From the NCBI GenBank assembly GCA_001600495.1, contig BCKE01000053.1, positions 238,625 to 285,111 on the forward strand: 46,487 bases of DNA, in the 5' to 3' direction. Below, piece after piece: positions 1 through 10,249 of this stretch. Both the position numbers and the translations under genes were made by a program. The notes beneath the pieces are model-generated. The model worked only from the letters and a program-made list of their open reading frames with translations, did not search any database and had not been told where the DNA came from. This DNA comes from Pilasporangium apinafurcum (lineage: Eukaryota; Oomycota; Peronosporomycetes; Pythiales; Pythiaceae). Within the stretch, counting starts at the first letter, position 1; the number at the start of each line of letters is the position of its first letter.

Positions 1-695
1 TCTACCGCCTAAGCAAAACGCCTCCTCTCTCAGCATAAAGTGTTACACATGGAATGATATCTCAGATCATCTCCTAGTCAACCTGGTTAACTCGATGCCT
101 GAGAGATGTGTAGCAACTATAAGGTCTGATGGAAGGAAGATAGACTATTAACTAGCTAGTTCATCCGCTTTTCTCCGCCATTTCGCTAATAAAATGCTCC
201 CCCAAGCGCAATTCTTAAAATGTCCATACACTTATGGCGCACTCTCTAAATTTATATATTGCTCTAGTGCCGTGAATATTGTGAGTTAGTGTTTCAAAGT
301 TTGTCACCAGTATTCAAGCATTTTATATTATATATACACCAAGTTTCAGCCTCTAAGTTTTAGAATTCAAAAAGTTATTACAGAAAATAACGTTTTTTTT
401 CGTGTCCAGTTATTTATGGCGCGCACTGTATTAAATATTAAATTTAAGAACATAACCTTACAGTTCGAATCAGATATCGAATATGGGATGATAACGCAAT
501 ATTCGTGTACTATTCGCGAAATCGTTGATTACGGAATGACAGGATGACGCGAAAAATAAATGCCATGGGTGAGCCATTCGTGACTTCAACACGCTGTTTC
601 GGCACTTGACCTGCAATTCTACAAAAACGTGAGTATCAGGTGCGAGTATCATTTGTGGCAATGAGAGAGAAAGTCACAATTCGTTGTATGCAATT
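1..695. other. intergenic, no gene recognised
   Basis: AT-rich sequence with only short open frames that resemble no family I know. I see no RNA gene or repeat here beyond simple A/T runs. Confidence 0.5.
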
Positions 696-710
696 GCCAT
701 TCTTCAAAAT
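696..710 (+). promoter_or_regulatory. oomycete-type initiator for first MDR gene
   Basis: GCCATTCTTCAAAAT fits the oomycete initiator pattern (CATT, pyrimidines, CA.TTT) and lies 36 bp before the ATG at 746. The same pattern sits at a similar distance before several other genes in the window. Confidence 0.5.
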
Positions 711-745
711 ATCAACTCTCCACCAAGTGACCCTCAAAAAGCATC

Positions 746-1744
746 ATGACTGATTTGACTACCACGATCCCAGACACATTCAAAGCCTACCAATACGAGA
801 AATTCGGCAACGCGCTCGAGGAACCCAAAATCAACCCAAGCGTCAAGCAAATCCCGCTTCAGTCCAACCAACTGCGTATCAGAGTGCACAGCGCTGCAGT
901 TAACCCTGCTGATTACGTGTTGATTGAAGATGGAGCACTCTTCCTGTCTCCAGAGTACCATCCATCCCCAGAGAAACCTTGTAATATGGGCCATGACGCC
1001 GCCGGAACGATCGTAGAAGTCGGCGCTAATGTCAAGGACTTCCAAGTGGGCAATGCGGTTTGTGTTAAGACTCCATTCGGTCGAAGCGGAACGTTCGCCG
1101 AGTATTTGGTGATTGACGCAGATGCAGTTGCACTGAAACCCAAACGCTTGACGTTCAACGAAGCTGCTGGCATCGCTGGTGTGTCACTTGCTAGCTACCA
1201 AGCACTGGTGTTGGATGGGAAGATTAAGAAGGGAGATCGAGTGTTAATCTGCGGTGGTAGTACTAGTTGTGGGATTGTTGGTATTCAACTCGCCAAGCTT
1301 GCCGGTGCCTACATCATCGCTACAACCAGCTACCGCAATATTGAGCTAGTCAAGTCATTTGGTGCAGATGAAGTGATCGATTATACCAAAGAGAAATGGG
1401 ACGACGTAGTCAAGCCGCACTCGCTTGACATCATTCTGGACTGTGTGGACCCTACGATGTGGAACAACGAAGCGCAAAAAGTGCTGAAGCCCCAGATCGG
1501 TCAGTTTCTCTCACTTTTGCCGATCCCCAATGAAATCGAATCTCCAATTGGCGCGTCAGCGTTGCATGTGCGAACTCAGGCGAAAGGGCAAATTTTGAAC
1601 AAGATCATGAATCTAGTCGAAGTTGGGAAGCTCAAAGTTCCGATTGACTCGATCTATCCGTTTGAGAGGCTATCAGACGCTCTGGCAGTCCAGAAAACGA
1701 AGCGAGCGAGAGGCAAGATCATTCTTCAAATTTTAGCTGAATAA
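746..1744 (+). CDS. medium-chain dehydrogenase/quinone oxidoreductase-like protein 1
   Basis: A 332-residue NAD(P)(H)-dependent MDR-superfamily oxidoreductase, probably cytosolic because no signal peptide is visible. The N-terminal GroES-like part has NPADY and GHDAAGTIVEVG. The Rossmann part has GDRVLICGGSTSCGIVG, then a GADEVIDYTKEKW stretch shared by all five paralogues. The length is normal for zeta-crystallin or RTN4IP1-like enzymes. The catalytic zinc ligands of true alcohol dehydrogenases are not visible, so a quinone or enone reductase role is more likely. The nucleotide loop reads STSCG where paralogue 2 has the textbook SGGTG. The start is supported by the initiator 36 bp upstream and by the conserved TFKAYQYEKFG that follows. 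The substrate is unknown. Confidence 0.9.
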   Translation: MTDLTTTIPDTFKAYQYEKFGNALEEPKINPSVKQIPLQSNQLRIRVHSAAVNPADYVLIEDGALFLSPEYHPSPEKPCNMGHDAAGTIVEVGANVKDFQVGNAVCVKTPFGRSGTFAEYLVIDADAVALKPKRLTFNEAAGIAGVSLASYQALVLDGKIKKGDRVLICGGSTSCGIVGIQLAKLAGAYIIATTSYRNIELVKSFGADEVIDYTKEKWDDVVKPHSLDIILDCVDPTMWNNEAQKVLKPQIGQFLSLLPIPNEIESPIGASALHVRTQAKGQILNKIMNLVEVGKLKVPIDSIYPFERLSDALAVQKTKRARGKIILQILAE

Positions 1745-3150
1745 TATATTGTTGTCTTTGCTTTTGAAAAACAAAATCCCGTCCTCCGTACTTCCTGGTG
1801 TGTCTATCTTAAATTCAATACTTAACTCATCAAATTGGTATACACGTCTCTCCTTTTGCCTGTTTCATATCTACGCAAGAGTGTCGAGAACGATTCCACC
1901 ATTCAGATGCACCGGTAATGTGTAACCCGGACTGACTGTTGTACTTTGTTGATGAAATTTATGGTAATCGTCCCTCTATTTGGTGCTTTACTCTAAATGT
2001 CAACTTCAACCAAGAATGTTGGTTTTTATCTCCGAAAAACTGAAGAATTCTTAATATCCATTGTCTTTAAGGAAGCTAACGATTACAATTTGCATCTGTG
2101 CGATGTTTGTATCCGGCAATTGACATGTATTCTAGGAGCCTAGTTGTTCTGTGTTTTGCTTTCGTTCCTTCGCTGCGCTCCTATTATGGGTTTGGCTATC
2201 AAATTCATCTTGAGATATAATACTCATGCATGCGACACTTACTACATAGTATTTCTTGCAGCTGGTCTTGTGTGTTCTACATGCGCTTAGACGTATCGAC
2301 AGCGGTCGTCAGTGTAGGCAGGGTGTTGACGTAACCAAGGTATAGTCTACCGCAGTTCATTATATAAATATTGACTCGATTTCGGTGTCTTTCTTTAATC
2401 ATCTGTTTCGCAGCTTTCATATTTCATAGCATCTCAACTATACAAGCTGTTGTATAGGAGTGAAAGCATATACATAAGAGTACCTACGAGTGATTCGAGG
2501 TATTGAATAATATAATTAACGTTGTGTGGTGTCAATCGTGCTAATTACATCCAGCTTCATGAACACTCAACTGATACATCTAGCCATTGTCTATTGTGTA
2601 GATGCAAATGCGCCGACTCTCGGTGGGTGCTCAGTATCGAGATGCTGCTCTAACTTCCAACTCGGAAAGTATTGCGATTTGCACGTGCAGCTGCGAACAT
2701 CACACAAGAAAGTATCCACGAAAATATGAGACGCTCCCGACCGGCTCTCTCATTGAATTTGGACTTCAAGGCAAATGCGCATTGCCACTTCAGAAGAGAG
2801 CGAGAATAGTTTCCCGAGGCTCAACTAGAGGGTATGCAAATTGTAACTTTGGAAGAGAGCTGGAGCGAAACTTCATAACTTCAACCTGGACAAAGACAGC
2901 AAGTGAAAATCTCTCCCACTTTCAAGGGTCTGCCATGTCTAATTCAATTGAGGGGCAGCGTGGCAATAAGCATGAAATGTAGATGCTGCCCTCAGCTATC
3001 TCATCTACTAGATCTTGCAATCGATGAGCTATGAAATATCTCGGTCTCTCTGGTCGATCGATCAATCGATCTTAAACGAAGAGTCCAGAAGTCTTCTATG
3101 CTTGGAAGTGGGACCAAATGTGCTTTTGACTTTTCTAGAGACGTCCATGG
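1745..3150. other. intergenic, no confident gene
   Basis: Non-coding or decayed sequence. An open frame at 2602-2982 (126 residues) has no recognisable motif and no paralogue in the window. A CGATCGATCAATCGATC run lies near 3054. Confidence 0.4.
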
Positions 3151-3159
3151 CTATGAAGG

Positions 3160-3345
3160 TACGAAACTGGACGAGGCATTATCCCATTTAACAGCGCACA
3201 CGCCCATGAACAAATGGAGGGGGAATAGCGACTCATCTGTTCACTGTGGCTGCTTGTTATTGTGTAATGGATCGCCAGCAATGATTTGCATGCTGCAGAG
3301 GTTGGCTCTGTCTCCTTACAATGGATAGGACGCACCTGTCGCAGA
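3160..3345 (+). pseudogene. decayed copy of the gene fragment upstream of AAAP gene B
   Basis: Nucleotide blocks here, such as TGGACGAGGCATT and TGGATAGGACGCACCT, match the minus strand of 15317-15500 in the same order, spacing and distance from an AAAP gene. The reading frame at 15229-15783 is not kept here. This shows that the A/B duplication took in upstream DNA as well as the transporter. The function of the ancestral gene is unknown. Confidence 0.45.
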
Positions 3346-3589
3346 TTGGTGTGTGTGACAGGACATTAACTAATATCAATATTATACATTCTTTTAGCTA
3401 TATGGTGAGGATGACAGCATGCCAAATGTATTGGTTTAATACTGTTGTGGGCGGCTTTTGGTTCTTTCAGCACTGCGCGCCTCTCTCTCGCTCTTGAACT
3501 GGTGGTAGCTGATGCAAATGGCTGGCCTAAGCTCTTGGCATCTGTTTTATTAAGTAGTATTGTGTCTGCTTTGACGTGGCTCCGCATTA

Positions 3590-4578
3590 TGTTCTCTCTC
3601 TAGCATTCCGTGGTGAAGGGTGAGTCAGTCGCGAATTTTCTTCGACCATCACAAATAGCCAACCTGTGCCTCGAATTTCGATTGACTTCATCAAGTAATC
3701 ATGGGTAAAGGGAGACCACTCTTCACGCTCGAAGACGCCAAGGCGGCGTTCAATCTTTTCTGTTGCGTCTACGGCATCGGCACTCTCGGTATGCCCGGTA
3801 ACTTCTCCCAAGCCGGGCCAGTCCTCGCTACTATTGCGTTATGCTTCATGGCTTTTGCCAATGTCTACGCGTCTGTATGCATCTGCAGAACGCTGCTAGA
3901 AGCGCCTCGCTCAGTCAAGACCTACGGTGATCTCGGAGAGTATAGCATGGGAAAAATCGGTCGATATTTGACCGTCATCTCTCAAATGGGTGTCTGTTTG
4001 TTGGTGCCATGTGCATTCCTTGTGCTTGGTGGCACCTTGTTGGACGATCTCTTTCCCGCTGCCTTCAGTCAGCGAACGTGGATCATCCTTATGGCTATTC
4101 TCGTACTTCCAGTATGCTTGACGCCCACTCTCAAGGAAGGAGCTGGAGCTGCTTTGGCTGGTTGCCTCGGTACACTCGTTGCCGATATCATTGGTGTGGC
4201 AGTACTGTTGCACGGTATGTCAGGTCATCCTTCAGTGCCTAAGCCTGATATTACCTTCAAGCAAGTAGCCAACACATTCGGTAATTTGGCTCTCGCTTAT
4301 GGTGCTGGTATTGTCATTCCGACTCTGCAACGTCAACATAGCGACCCAACGCGCATGCCTCGTGTGGTGTTCCTGACGCTTACGCTCATCTCAATTCTGT
4401 TTTTGGTGTTGGCATCTACTGCCTATTCTGCTGTGGGTTGTCAGATTTCGGGTAACTTGCTCTATTCAATCTACCCTGATGCCACCACAGGGTTGACTGA
4501 TCTTGGCTTTGCAAGTGACAAGGGTATTGTCATTATCGCGTTCTTGGGTATGCAATTGCACATCACGATCGCTTTCAA
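3590..4578 (+). repeat. near-perfect inverted duplicate with 14070-15058 (gene-conversion tract)
   Basis: The plus strand here equals the minus strand of 14070-15058, with paired positions summing to 18648. Every stretch I compared matches without a mismatch: the leader, most blocks of the coding region, and two alternate reading frames. Residues 1-294 of the two proteins are identical. At 3589 and again from 4579 the copies become clearly different although still homologous. The sharp edges inside homologous DNA suggest recent gene conversion. Confidence 0.85.
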
Positions 4579-5188
4579 TGTCGTCATCGCACCGGCGTTT
4601 TACCTGCTGGAGCGTATGGTCTTGGGCATGCACAAACGGTATGATACCCCAATGGACATCGAAGCTCCGACTTCAGCGGCTTATGCAAGCGTACAAACTC
4701 CGCAGAACGGTGAGATCATGCCCCGGCGCTCATCCAAGATGTCGATCATCTCCATGGCTGATATTGAGAAGGAATCACTCGAAGAAGACTTGGAATTGGC
4801 GGAATACAAGGGTGCCAATGTCATCAAGTACATTGTGCTCCGTGCTGCTGTGATTGTGATTTTGGTGATTGGGTCTGTTCTCGTGGATAGCCGACTTAGT
4901 GACCTCACTGATTTCACTGGTGCTTGGGCTCACTCACTCAGTTCCATTATCTTGCCTATCATATTCCACTTGAAGATGCGCTGGCGAAAGATCCCCATAT
5001 ACGAGAAGATTGTAGCCATCATCGTTGCCCTTGTTTGCATCGGATTTGGTTGCTATGTGACATACAACACCGGGAAACAGCTCTTTAATCCAGCAACAGA
5101 GTCACCGGACGATCCAGTGTTTCCATATTGTCATCCAGAAAACGAGTACGAGATCTACTATATCAAGGACAACTCCACTCGCTTGTAG
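3701..5188 (+). CDS. AAAP-family amino acid/auxin permease, copy A
   Basis: A 495-residue polytopic membrane protein of the amino acid/auxin permease family (Aa_trans), a proton- or ion-coupled amino-acid transporter of the plasma membrane or an endomembrane. A short cytosolic start (FTLEDAKAAFNLFCC) leads into the family's first-helix signature VYGIGTLGMPGN. I count about eleven hydrophobic segments. A charged loop lies at residues about 308-372 (SSKMSIISMADIEKESLEEDLELAEY), between the helices ending near 307 and starting near 375. The C-terminus is PYCHPENEYEIYYIKDNSTRL. No intron is needed. It is the inverted partner of copy B: residues 1-294 are identical, and the rest differ at scattered sites mostly in the loop. 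The substrate cannot be read from sequence. Confidence 0.92.
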   Translation: MGKGRPLFTLEDAKAAFNLFCCVYGIGTLGMPGNFSQAGPVLATIALCFMAFANVYASVCICRTLLEAPRSVKTYGDLGEYSMGKIGRYLTVISQMGVCLLVPCAFLVLGGTLLDDLFPAAFSQRTWIILMAILVLPVCLTPTLKEGAGAALAGCLGTLVADIIGVAVLLHGMSGHPSVPKPDITFKQVANTFGNLALAYGAGIVIPTLQRQHSDPTRMPRVVFLTLTLISILFLVLASTAYSAVGCQISGNLLYSIYPDATTGLTDLGFASDKGIVIIAFLGMQLHITIAFNVVIAPAFYLLERMVLGMHKRYDTPMDIEAPTSAAYASVQTPQNGEIMPRRSSKMSIISMADIEKESLEEDLELAEYKGANVIKYIVLRAAVIVILVIGSVLVDSRLSDLTDFTGAWAHSLSSIILPIIFHLKMRWRKIPIYEKIVAIIVALVCIGFGCYVTYNTGKQLFNPATESPDDPVFPYCHPENEYEIYYIKDNSTRL

Positions 5189-5189
5189 A

Positions 5190-6080
5190 TATGTTATAGT
5201 CTGGACGCCGGTTATGTTTTCACCTCCATAAAATCAATACAAATAAGTGATTAGATCATGATCGTTTTCTATCATTTTTGTTTCATGATTAGTGCTCCAT
5301 CCAAACAACTGATACGATGGACACTAGACGCTAATGTCGAAATATCCCTCTCTCTGTCAATCTTAGTTCTTCCATAGAGAAACGACATGACTGGCTATTG
5401 AGCACCAAATGTGACTACAAGAGAAAGAAATCGCTTCAACTTCATCAAATCAATTGATTAGAAGATGTGAATAACCGTCCTGTCTCGTATCTTCTTTGCA
5501 GACATGAGGTGGGGATTGATGATGGGTGAGATTGCCACATGAGACACTGATCCAGAGAAAGATGATACGATTTCCTGTACACAATTTACCTCTACAAAAA
5601 CGTACTTGCTGGATTATTAAGTGCTTCTAAACGGGATTTAATGCAGATAGTATTTCCTCCAGTTGCTCTGGATTCTTCATACGAGTATGGAAAACATACA
5701 TGGTTGGCTAACTGCATACATGGTTGGTTCAGTTATCTTAGGTTTTCCAGCCGGCGTCATGCCTCTTAAAAGCAAAATTTACTGCATCCTAACTGAATCA
5801 GATGTAACCAGTGTTGTTCATCAGACAAGTATCATCACGTCTACACGACTGTGCTATGTCGCGACAGTTACGGTTTTTTGTATCGTCCAATCTTTGGATT
5901 AGATTTATCGAGCCCAATGTCACTCAACTATAAGGAAGGACTTCAAGACTAGAGCTACAGATAACTATTGTTTCAACGGACCAACACCATTCGTTGGTAT
6001 AAAGGTTTGTATCCTTTGAGATCCGCGTTCATTTCTTAATTAACCTCCTCAGACCAAGCGAATTCAACGCCCGCAGTGGC
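5190..6080. other. intergenic, 3' flank of AAAP copy A
   Basis: AT-rich DNA. AATAAAATC-like and CAATACAAATAAG stretches just after the stop codon could serve polyadenylation. I see no gene. Confidence 0.4.
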
Positions 6081-6082
6081 GC

Positions 6083-6505
6083 TGCCAGAAGGCTTGCCTC
6101 CAGTCACCCTCCACCTCTTTTGCTTTGTCTACGGCATCGACACTCTTGGTATCCCTGTCAAGTATGAAGGGACTCTATAGCTCCACTGTGCGCACTATAG
6201 TATAAGTTTATTCCAGACAGGGATTTCACCAAAAAGTCATCAAAATCCTACACTTTCTCCACGCAAGCAAGTTTGGGGAAGAAGAGAACAGAACGAAGCT
6301 TCTGGGATTAGACAAGAGTGAAACCCGACAAGCACCACAAATATGTCACGCGAAATCAAACCCAAGACAAGCAAATATAAAGAGCTACGGTGAAAGAGAT
6401 CTAGTCATTCCCATGATCGTTGTTGACCGGTACATCAAGCGTGCCGATGCCGTAGACATAGCAAAACAGGTAGAAGGAAACTGGATCAAGCTTGTAGGGC
6501 AGTAA
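6083..6505. repeat. fold-back unit 1 with AAAP-derived arms
   Basis: The left arm (about 6083-6165, plus) and right arm (about 6505-6425, minus) are inverted copies with roughly 75-80% identity. Both translate to the AAAP first-helix signature: LFCFVYGIDTLGIPVK on the left and SFYLFCYVYGIGTLDVPV on the right. Shared sequence starts outside the motif at CTGCC...CTTG..TCCAGT. The interior of about 260 bp shows no coding similarity to AAAP genes. It could be a MITE-like element carrying captured coding sequence, or a decayed head-to-head gene pair. Confidence 0.7.
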
Positions 6506-7080
6506 TACGGCTAGGTACTTTGGTATGACTAAATGAAATACTTCGTGAACGTATTTTCTCTCTGGTGATATCAACACTGGTCGGTATTTCATCGATATTT
6601 GATCTCGATATAAAAGGCATCAAGTGGAGGGAGAACCAAACTGAAGCGACATTGATAGCAACACTTAAATGTGACTGGTGGCCATTCAAAGTTGAAAATA
6701 AATTCCAACTATGCAACCATAAGCGATATTGCTCTGGGAATCCAAACAAGAGTGAGTTGCTGAAACGAGAAAAAGAACTAAAAAGTCTGTTGTGAAGAAT
6801 GTGGTGATTCATTCAATAACAAGAATTCTTTGTCCCAGGACAAGCGTAGTCATCATTACAAGAACTAATAGTCTGCAATTTGAACTCGAAGAACTGGACT
6901 GTGTGTTCTAAAATATATCAATTTTGAGCATCTGTTGACAGTACAAGTTAATCAACTTGCACTAGAGATTGCAGTTGGATCATAATTACTACTAGTAGCA
7001 TTGTCTGGCTTTTCTTCTGTGGTCACGTCTGTGCGGGTAGCAGCTTCTTACTTACCGAGTTCACACTTTCTGAAAACAAA
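6506..7080. other. intergenic, nothing recognised
   Basis: Short open frames only. No motif, RNA gene or clear repeat is visible. Confidence 0.4.
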
Positions 7081-7082
7081 CA

Positions 7083-7508
7083 TCAATCAACGCTATTGGG
7101 TGATGCTGCTAAGATCAACGAATGTAAATTTCCTCGTCTTCCTGGTTTTTTCACAATAGTTCTCTGACTTTTCATGCTCCATGCATACTTTTGGCTGTGA
7201 TTGAGAAAGAATGCTGTTTCATCCACTGCTATCCACTTTTCCCCTGTATGTTTGGACAATGATGACAGAAAATGACGTTGTTGTGTGCTACAGGCTTCTT
7301 GATAAGCAATGGAAGCCTTTTTGTACGTGATTTTATGTTCTAGCAAGATGCCCTGGACTATTCGTAGAGAGACATCAACGTCATACGTATTTTTCACGAA
7401 AACAACTCCGTCAGCAAGTGTGCTTGTATTACGGTTGAGAAAAAATTGACGAGCTGGTTGCGCTGGTTGCCATTCAATTTCCACAGGTGAGATCGATTGA
7501 GAGGTCAT
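7083..7508 (-). pseudogene. Tc1/mariner (IS630)-type DDE transposase fragment
   Basis: A 141-residue frame with the middle of an IS630/Tc1/mariner transposase. A helical stretch (SLRIVQGILLEHKITYKKAS) precedes KWIAVDETAFFLNHSQKYAW, where D96 of the VDET motif would be the first catalytic aspartate. It is followed by KKPGRRGNLHSLILAAS, as expected after the first strand. Full-length family members have over 300 residues and two more acidic catalytic positions downstream, which are missing. It is a truncated, inactive relic. Confidence 0.7.
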
Positions 7509-7665
7509 GCTGCAAACTTAACACCACTGAGCCAATGTTGAACGGTTCATTTGCTTATATCAAGAATCTCAGCTATTTTGTGGAGGTAAACCCTTAGGTC
7601 CGAAGACGAAAACAAATTTGTCGTTTAGCAGTTGAATTCATGACTATATATTTTTGTGGATAGGG

Positions 7666-7699
7666 ATGACATTCTCGGTGCCCTCCATATTAAATAATA
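7666..7699 (+). repeat. dispersed repeat copy, TGACATTCTCG type
   Basis: This copy begins ATGACATTCTCGGTGCCC and matches the sequences at 9126-9155 (same strand) and 41105-41132 (opposite strand). It lies about 1.4 kb before the inverted copy at 9071-9099, so it could be one end of an element enclosing the secreted-protein gene. Confidence 0.5.
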
Positions 7700-7771
7700 G
7701 CTGTATTTTTTGTATCGTTATGTGCAACTTACTTCAAAGGACAAGATACGAACACGTATCTCTGCCAACTC

Positions 7772-7966
7772 TTGCTCCATATTACCATCAACAATCATAT
7801 GCATTATTGCGATCGAAACAAGAATCGAGATAAGTATAATGCGCGGTGTAGAGAATTGAATTTATGTTCAAAGAAATGTGAAAAGTGTTTAGTTACATTT
7901 CCTACAGCAAATACCTTTTACAAACACAAAAAAGATGTAGTAGTGTCTAGAATGATCAATGTCTAG
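7772..7966 (+). other. short open frame with zinc-finger-like motif
   Basis: The frame has no ATG at its start and encodes CEKCLVTFPTANTFYKHKK, which resembles half of a C2H2 finger (C-x2-C-x12-H) with a poor second histidine. It is probably a fragment or chance, and no role is proposed. Confidence 0.2.
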
Positions 7967-8455
7967 TATTCGAACTGCCACCGTCTTCATTCATCATTAA
8001 AACATTCAATTCTTCACCACCAACTCGCCCCAACCAACAACGAAGACGAACCACCTATCATATATCGACCTTCAACCAAAACCATCATCGCCACAGCTGC
8101 CTTGCTTCCGCCACTCAAATGGGATGAAACGAAAACAGACGCGACCGAATGCACGACGGACGCCATCACCATTCAACACAGAAACAACAATCAACTTGAT
8201 GTCATCAAGTATCCAAGACATGACATGATATCCGACGTTCAACATCCGTCAATCACACACAAGTACAACAACTAGCAGCCGTCGCTTCCAAATCAACCAT
8301 TTTCCACGAAATGCACTNTGCATTCTCGTCTAGAAACGTCCCAATCACAACTCCTAGTGACAGCGACAGACTTTCACAACAATCCACCGAACACCACTGC
8401 TCTCCAAACCAACACAACGTTACTTGCTTCCAACTTCACAAGTCACAACAACACC

Positions 8456-8731
8456 ATGAAGTTCATTACCTTTGTTGTCACTGCGCTTATCGCTATCACT
8501 ACTGGTGTAGCATCCACCAATGCTGCAGTCAGCGATGACGTTGCTACTCCAGCCAATCCATCATNCGTCATCTCACCACAGGAAGCGCCACAAGCGATCA
8601 AGGAACTTGAACTTCCCAAGAGAATCACGCTCACTAATACTGCCGAGTATATCTCAGAACCAGCACAACAACAAACCGACAAGAAAGAAGTCGATCTTCA
8701 CGGTGCGCAATNCGATGACAAGAAGGAATGA
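8456..8731 (+). CDS. small secreted protein (first open part)
   Basis: 91 residues. MKFITFVVTALIAITTGVA is a clear signal peptide, probably cleaved after ASTNA. The mature part is acidic and lysine-rich (KELELPKRITLTNTAEYISE, DKKEVDLHG). Two ambiguous bases fall inside (8565, 8712). The frame ends at two consecutive TGA codons (8729-8734) and then stays open in the same frame for 55 more residues. I chose the ATG at 8456 because it starts the signal peptide; the upstream ATG at 8357 would bury it. A CCATTTTCCACGAAAT initiator-like run lies near 8297. The function is unknown; small secreted proteins of this kind are common in oomycetes. Confidence 0.65.
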   Translation: MKFITFVVTALIAITTGVASTNAAVSDDVATPANPSXVISPQEAPQAIKELELPKRITLTNTAEYISEPAQQQTDKKEVDLHGAQXDDKKE

Positions 8732-8734
8732 TGA

Positions 8735-8902
8735 GGAGGTTGGGGAGGCTCGAGTGGATTTGGACCATACCGCTTCGGATATAATTGCGGTGGCTGGGAA
8801 GGATGGGGTTACTCACTCGGTTACTGGAATACCTATGGTGCTGGATTGCACAGAGATGGCTGCAGACTTGGCATTCCCTTTGGCGGCCTCTTCTATTGCT
8901 AA
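8735..8902 (+). pseudogene. in-frame Gly/Tyr-rich continuation of the secreted protein after TGA TGA
   Basis: The frame directly continues the upstream protein past two TGA codons. It reads GGWGGSSGFGPYRFGYNCGG and goes on Gly/Trp/Tyr-rich with cysteines, ending in GIPFGGLFYC and a TAA. This composition resembles the tails of oomycete secreted glycine-rich proteins and is unlikely by chance. Each TGA is one G-to-T change from GGA (Gly), so recent inactivation is the simplest reading. Readthrough or a sequencing error are alternatives. Confidence 0.6.
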
Positions 8903-9070
8903 ATTATCGGCACCNACTGTCGTTTGCACGCTTGGATTGGCCATCTCCAATACCATCGTTATGAATCAACCTCAAGAGCGCGTGGGCAGGATGCAGTGTT
9001 GTCGTAAACTATCGCCCGTTTCTCATTACTAAATAATCAACATCCGAGCTTTTTCGTATCATGCCTCTGC

Positions 9071-9155
9071 ATTATTGCCAAAGACATCGAGAATGTCACC
9101 GTAGGATTTATTTCGTGGCAGCAGAGTGACATTCTCGTTGCCCTTTGTAATAATT
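9071..9155. repeat. inverted repeat with CGAGAATGTCAC / GTGACATTCTCG core
   Basis: CGAGAATGTCAC at 9088-9099 and its exact complement at 9126-9137 are 26 bp apart, with weaker matching extending outward over about 29 bp per side (ATTATT...AAAG). The right arm also matches 41105-41132 in inverse orientation, differing at about two of 28 positions. These look like element termini. Confidence 0.55.
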
Positions 9156-9635
9156 CATAGTGCTGATATTGGAGCTGATGTTCTGATTTCTTGGATGAAT
9201 AGAATTACTAGAATCATAATTTGATCAGCTACATCAGCACATCAATAACTGCAGTAGCTAGATATGTAGCCATGTTATCAGCATTTGTTTGCTTCTCGAG
9301 CACGATGATTGGCTCGTTTCGTATCTTAGATGTCAACAGCGAGCAAACTTAGGTTCCTCGAGTCATATATCCTCAACTTCATATACAATCGTTTGTGCAT
9401 CATCGTGTGCTACGTAAGCTGCTGATGCTTAGTTTTAGTTGTGAATATTTGTTGTTGTTGGCGTGTCTACAAGCAGATGCCAGGAATGAACAAGTTCGGT
9501 GTTCGAAATCAGATGAGAGAAGAAAAACAATGTGACGCCGTTATGCTGGCAATTGAAGACTAAGCTATCAATGGGATTGCGGGAGGCTTGTGTTTGGGCC
9601 CAAGCGTGAGGCGTTAAACAGCGTGTCCAATTTGT

Positions 9636-10030
9636 TCAACATTGCTGCCGACGCTGAATGAGCAATTCAGATACCATGCCGACTTTCTTATATAAAACCC
9701 ACGCATTATGCTCAACAAGTAGATCAAACGTCAAAAATCCACATTTTGAAAAATCCATCCAATCTTGTTGTTTGGATGGGGTACAAGAGACATGAGACAA
9801 TGCTTTTCGATTCGTTTCCAACTTTGGGTCGCTGAGTGCATCTTCAACGAGGCGCGAACTCGTTTGATGTGTAAACGAAACACCCATCTGCATTTGCCCA
9901 TAGTAGTCCAGCAGATCTCCACAGAAAAATCCGCCTTTATCCAGCATTCAAGGTAAAAAAACACTACCACGGAACTTGGACTTGTCTTGGGTGCGCTGAG
10001 TAAAACCCGTTGAATGAAAAATCCATCCAA
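9636..10030 (-). pseudogene. possible decayed gene in two frames
   Basis: Two overlapping minus-strand frames of about 100 residues exist. One contains GGFFCGDLLDYYGQMQMGVS, then QQDWMDFSKCGFLTFDLLVE. I do not recognise a family. It may be a broken gene or noise. Confidence 0.2.
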
Positions 10031-10176
10031 TCGCTTTGATTCGACGCAATCGCCACCTTCAACAGCAGCGTGTTCGGCGTGACATGCTACAGTGGCAACG
10101 TATTCAAATGGTGTGCAGACGAACCATGCCAGCGATTATGTCAGCATCCAGTATGGGATGACTGATAGGTGCTGTT

Positions 10177-10193
10177 GTCATTCTCAAATTTCC
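10177..10193 (+). promoter_or_regulatory. oomycete-type initiator for SWEET gene 1
   Basis: GTCATTCTCAAATTTCC matches the oomycete initiator pattern and lies 57 bp before the ATG at 10250, which supports starting the gene in the upstream exon. Confidence 0.5.
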
Positions 10194-10249
10194 TCATTGG
10201 CCACCAAGTCTGTCTATTTAAAAGCAAAGCACCGCATACACACGCAATC

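Noticed and set aside
2602-2982. 126-residue plus frame
   Set aside because: No motif, no paralogue and no promoter-like element close upstream.
3911-4242. Long alternate frames identical between the two permease copies
   Set aside because: They are shadow frames of the permease; their identity only reflects the converted DNA.
8729-8734. TGA TGA as selenocysteine codons
   Set aside because: Two adjacent TGA codons and no recognisable selenocysteine insertion element make this unlikely.
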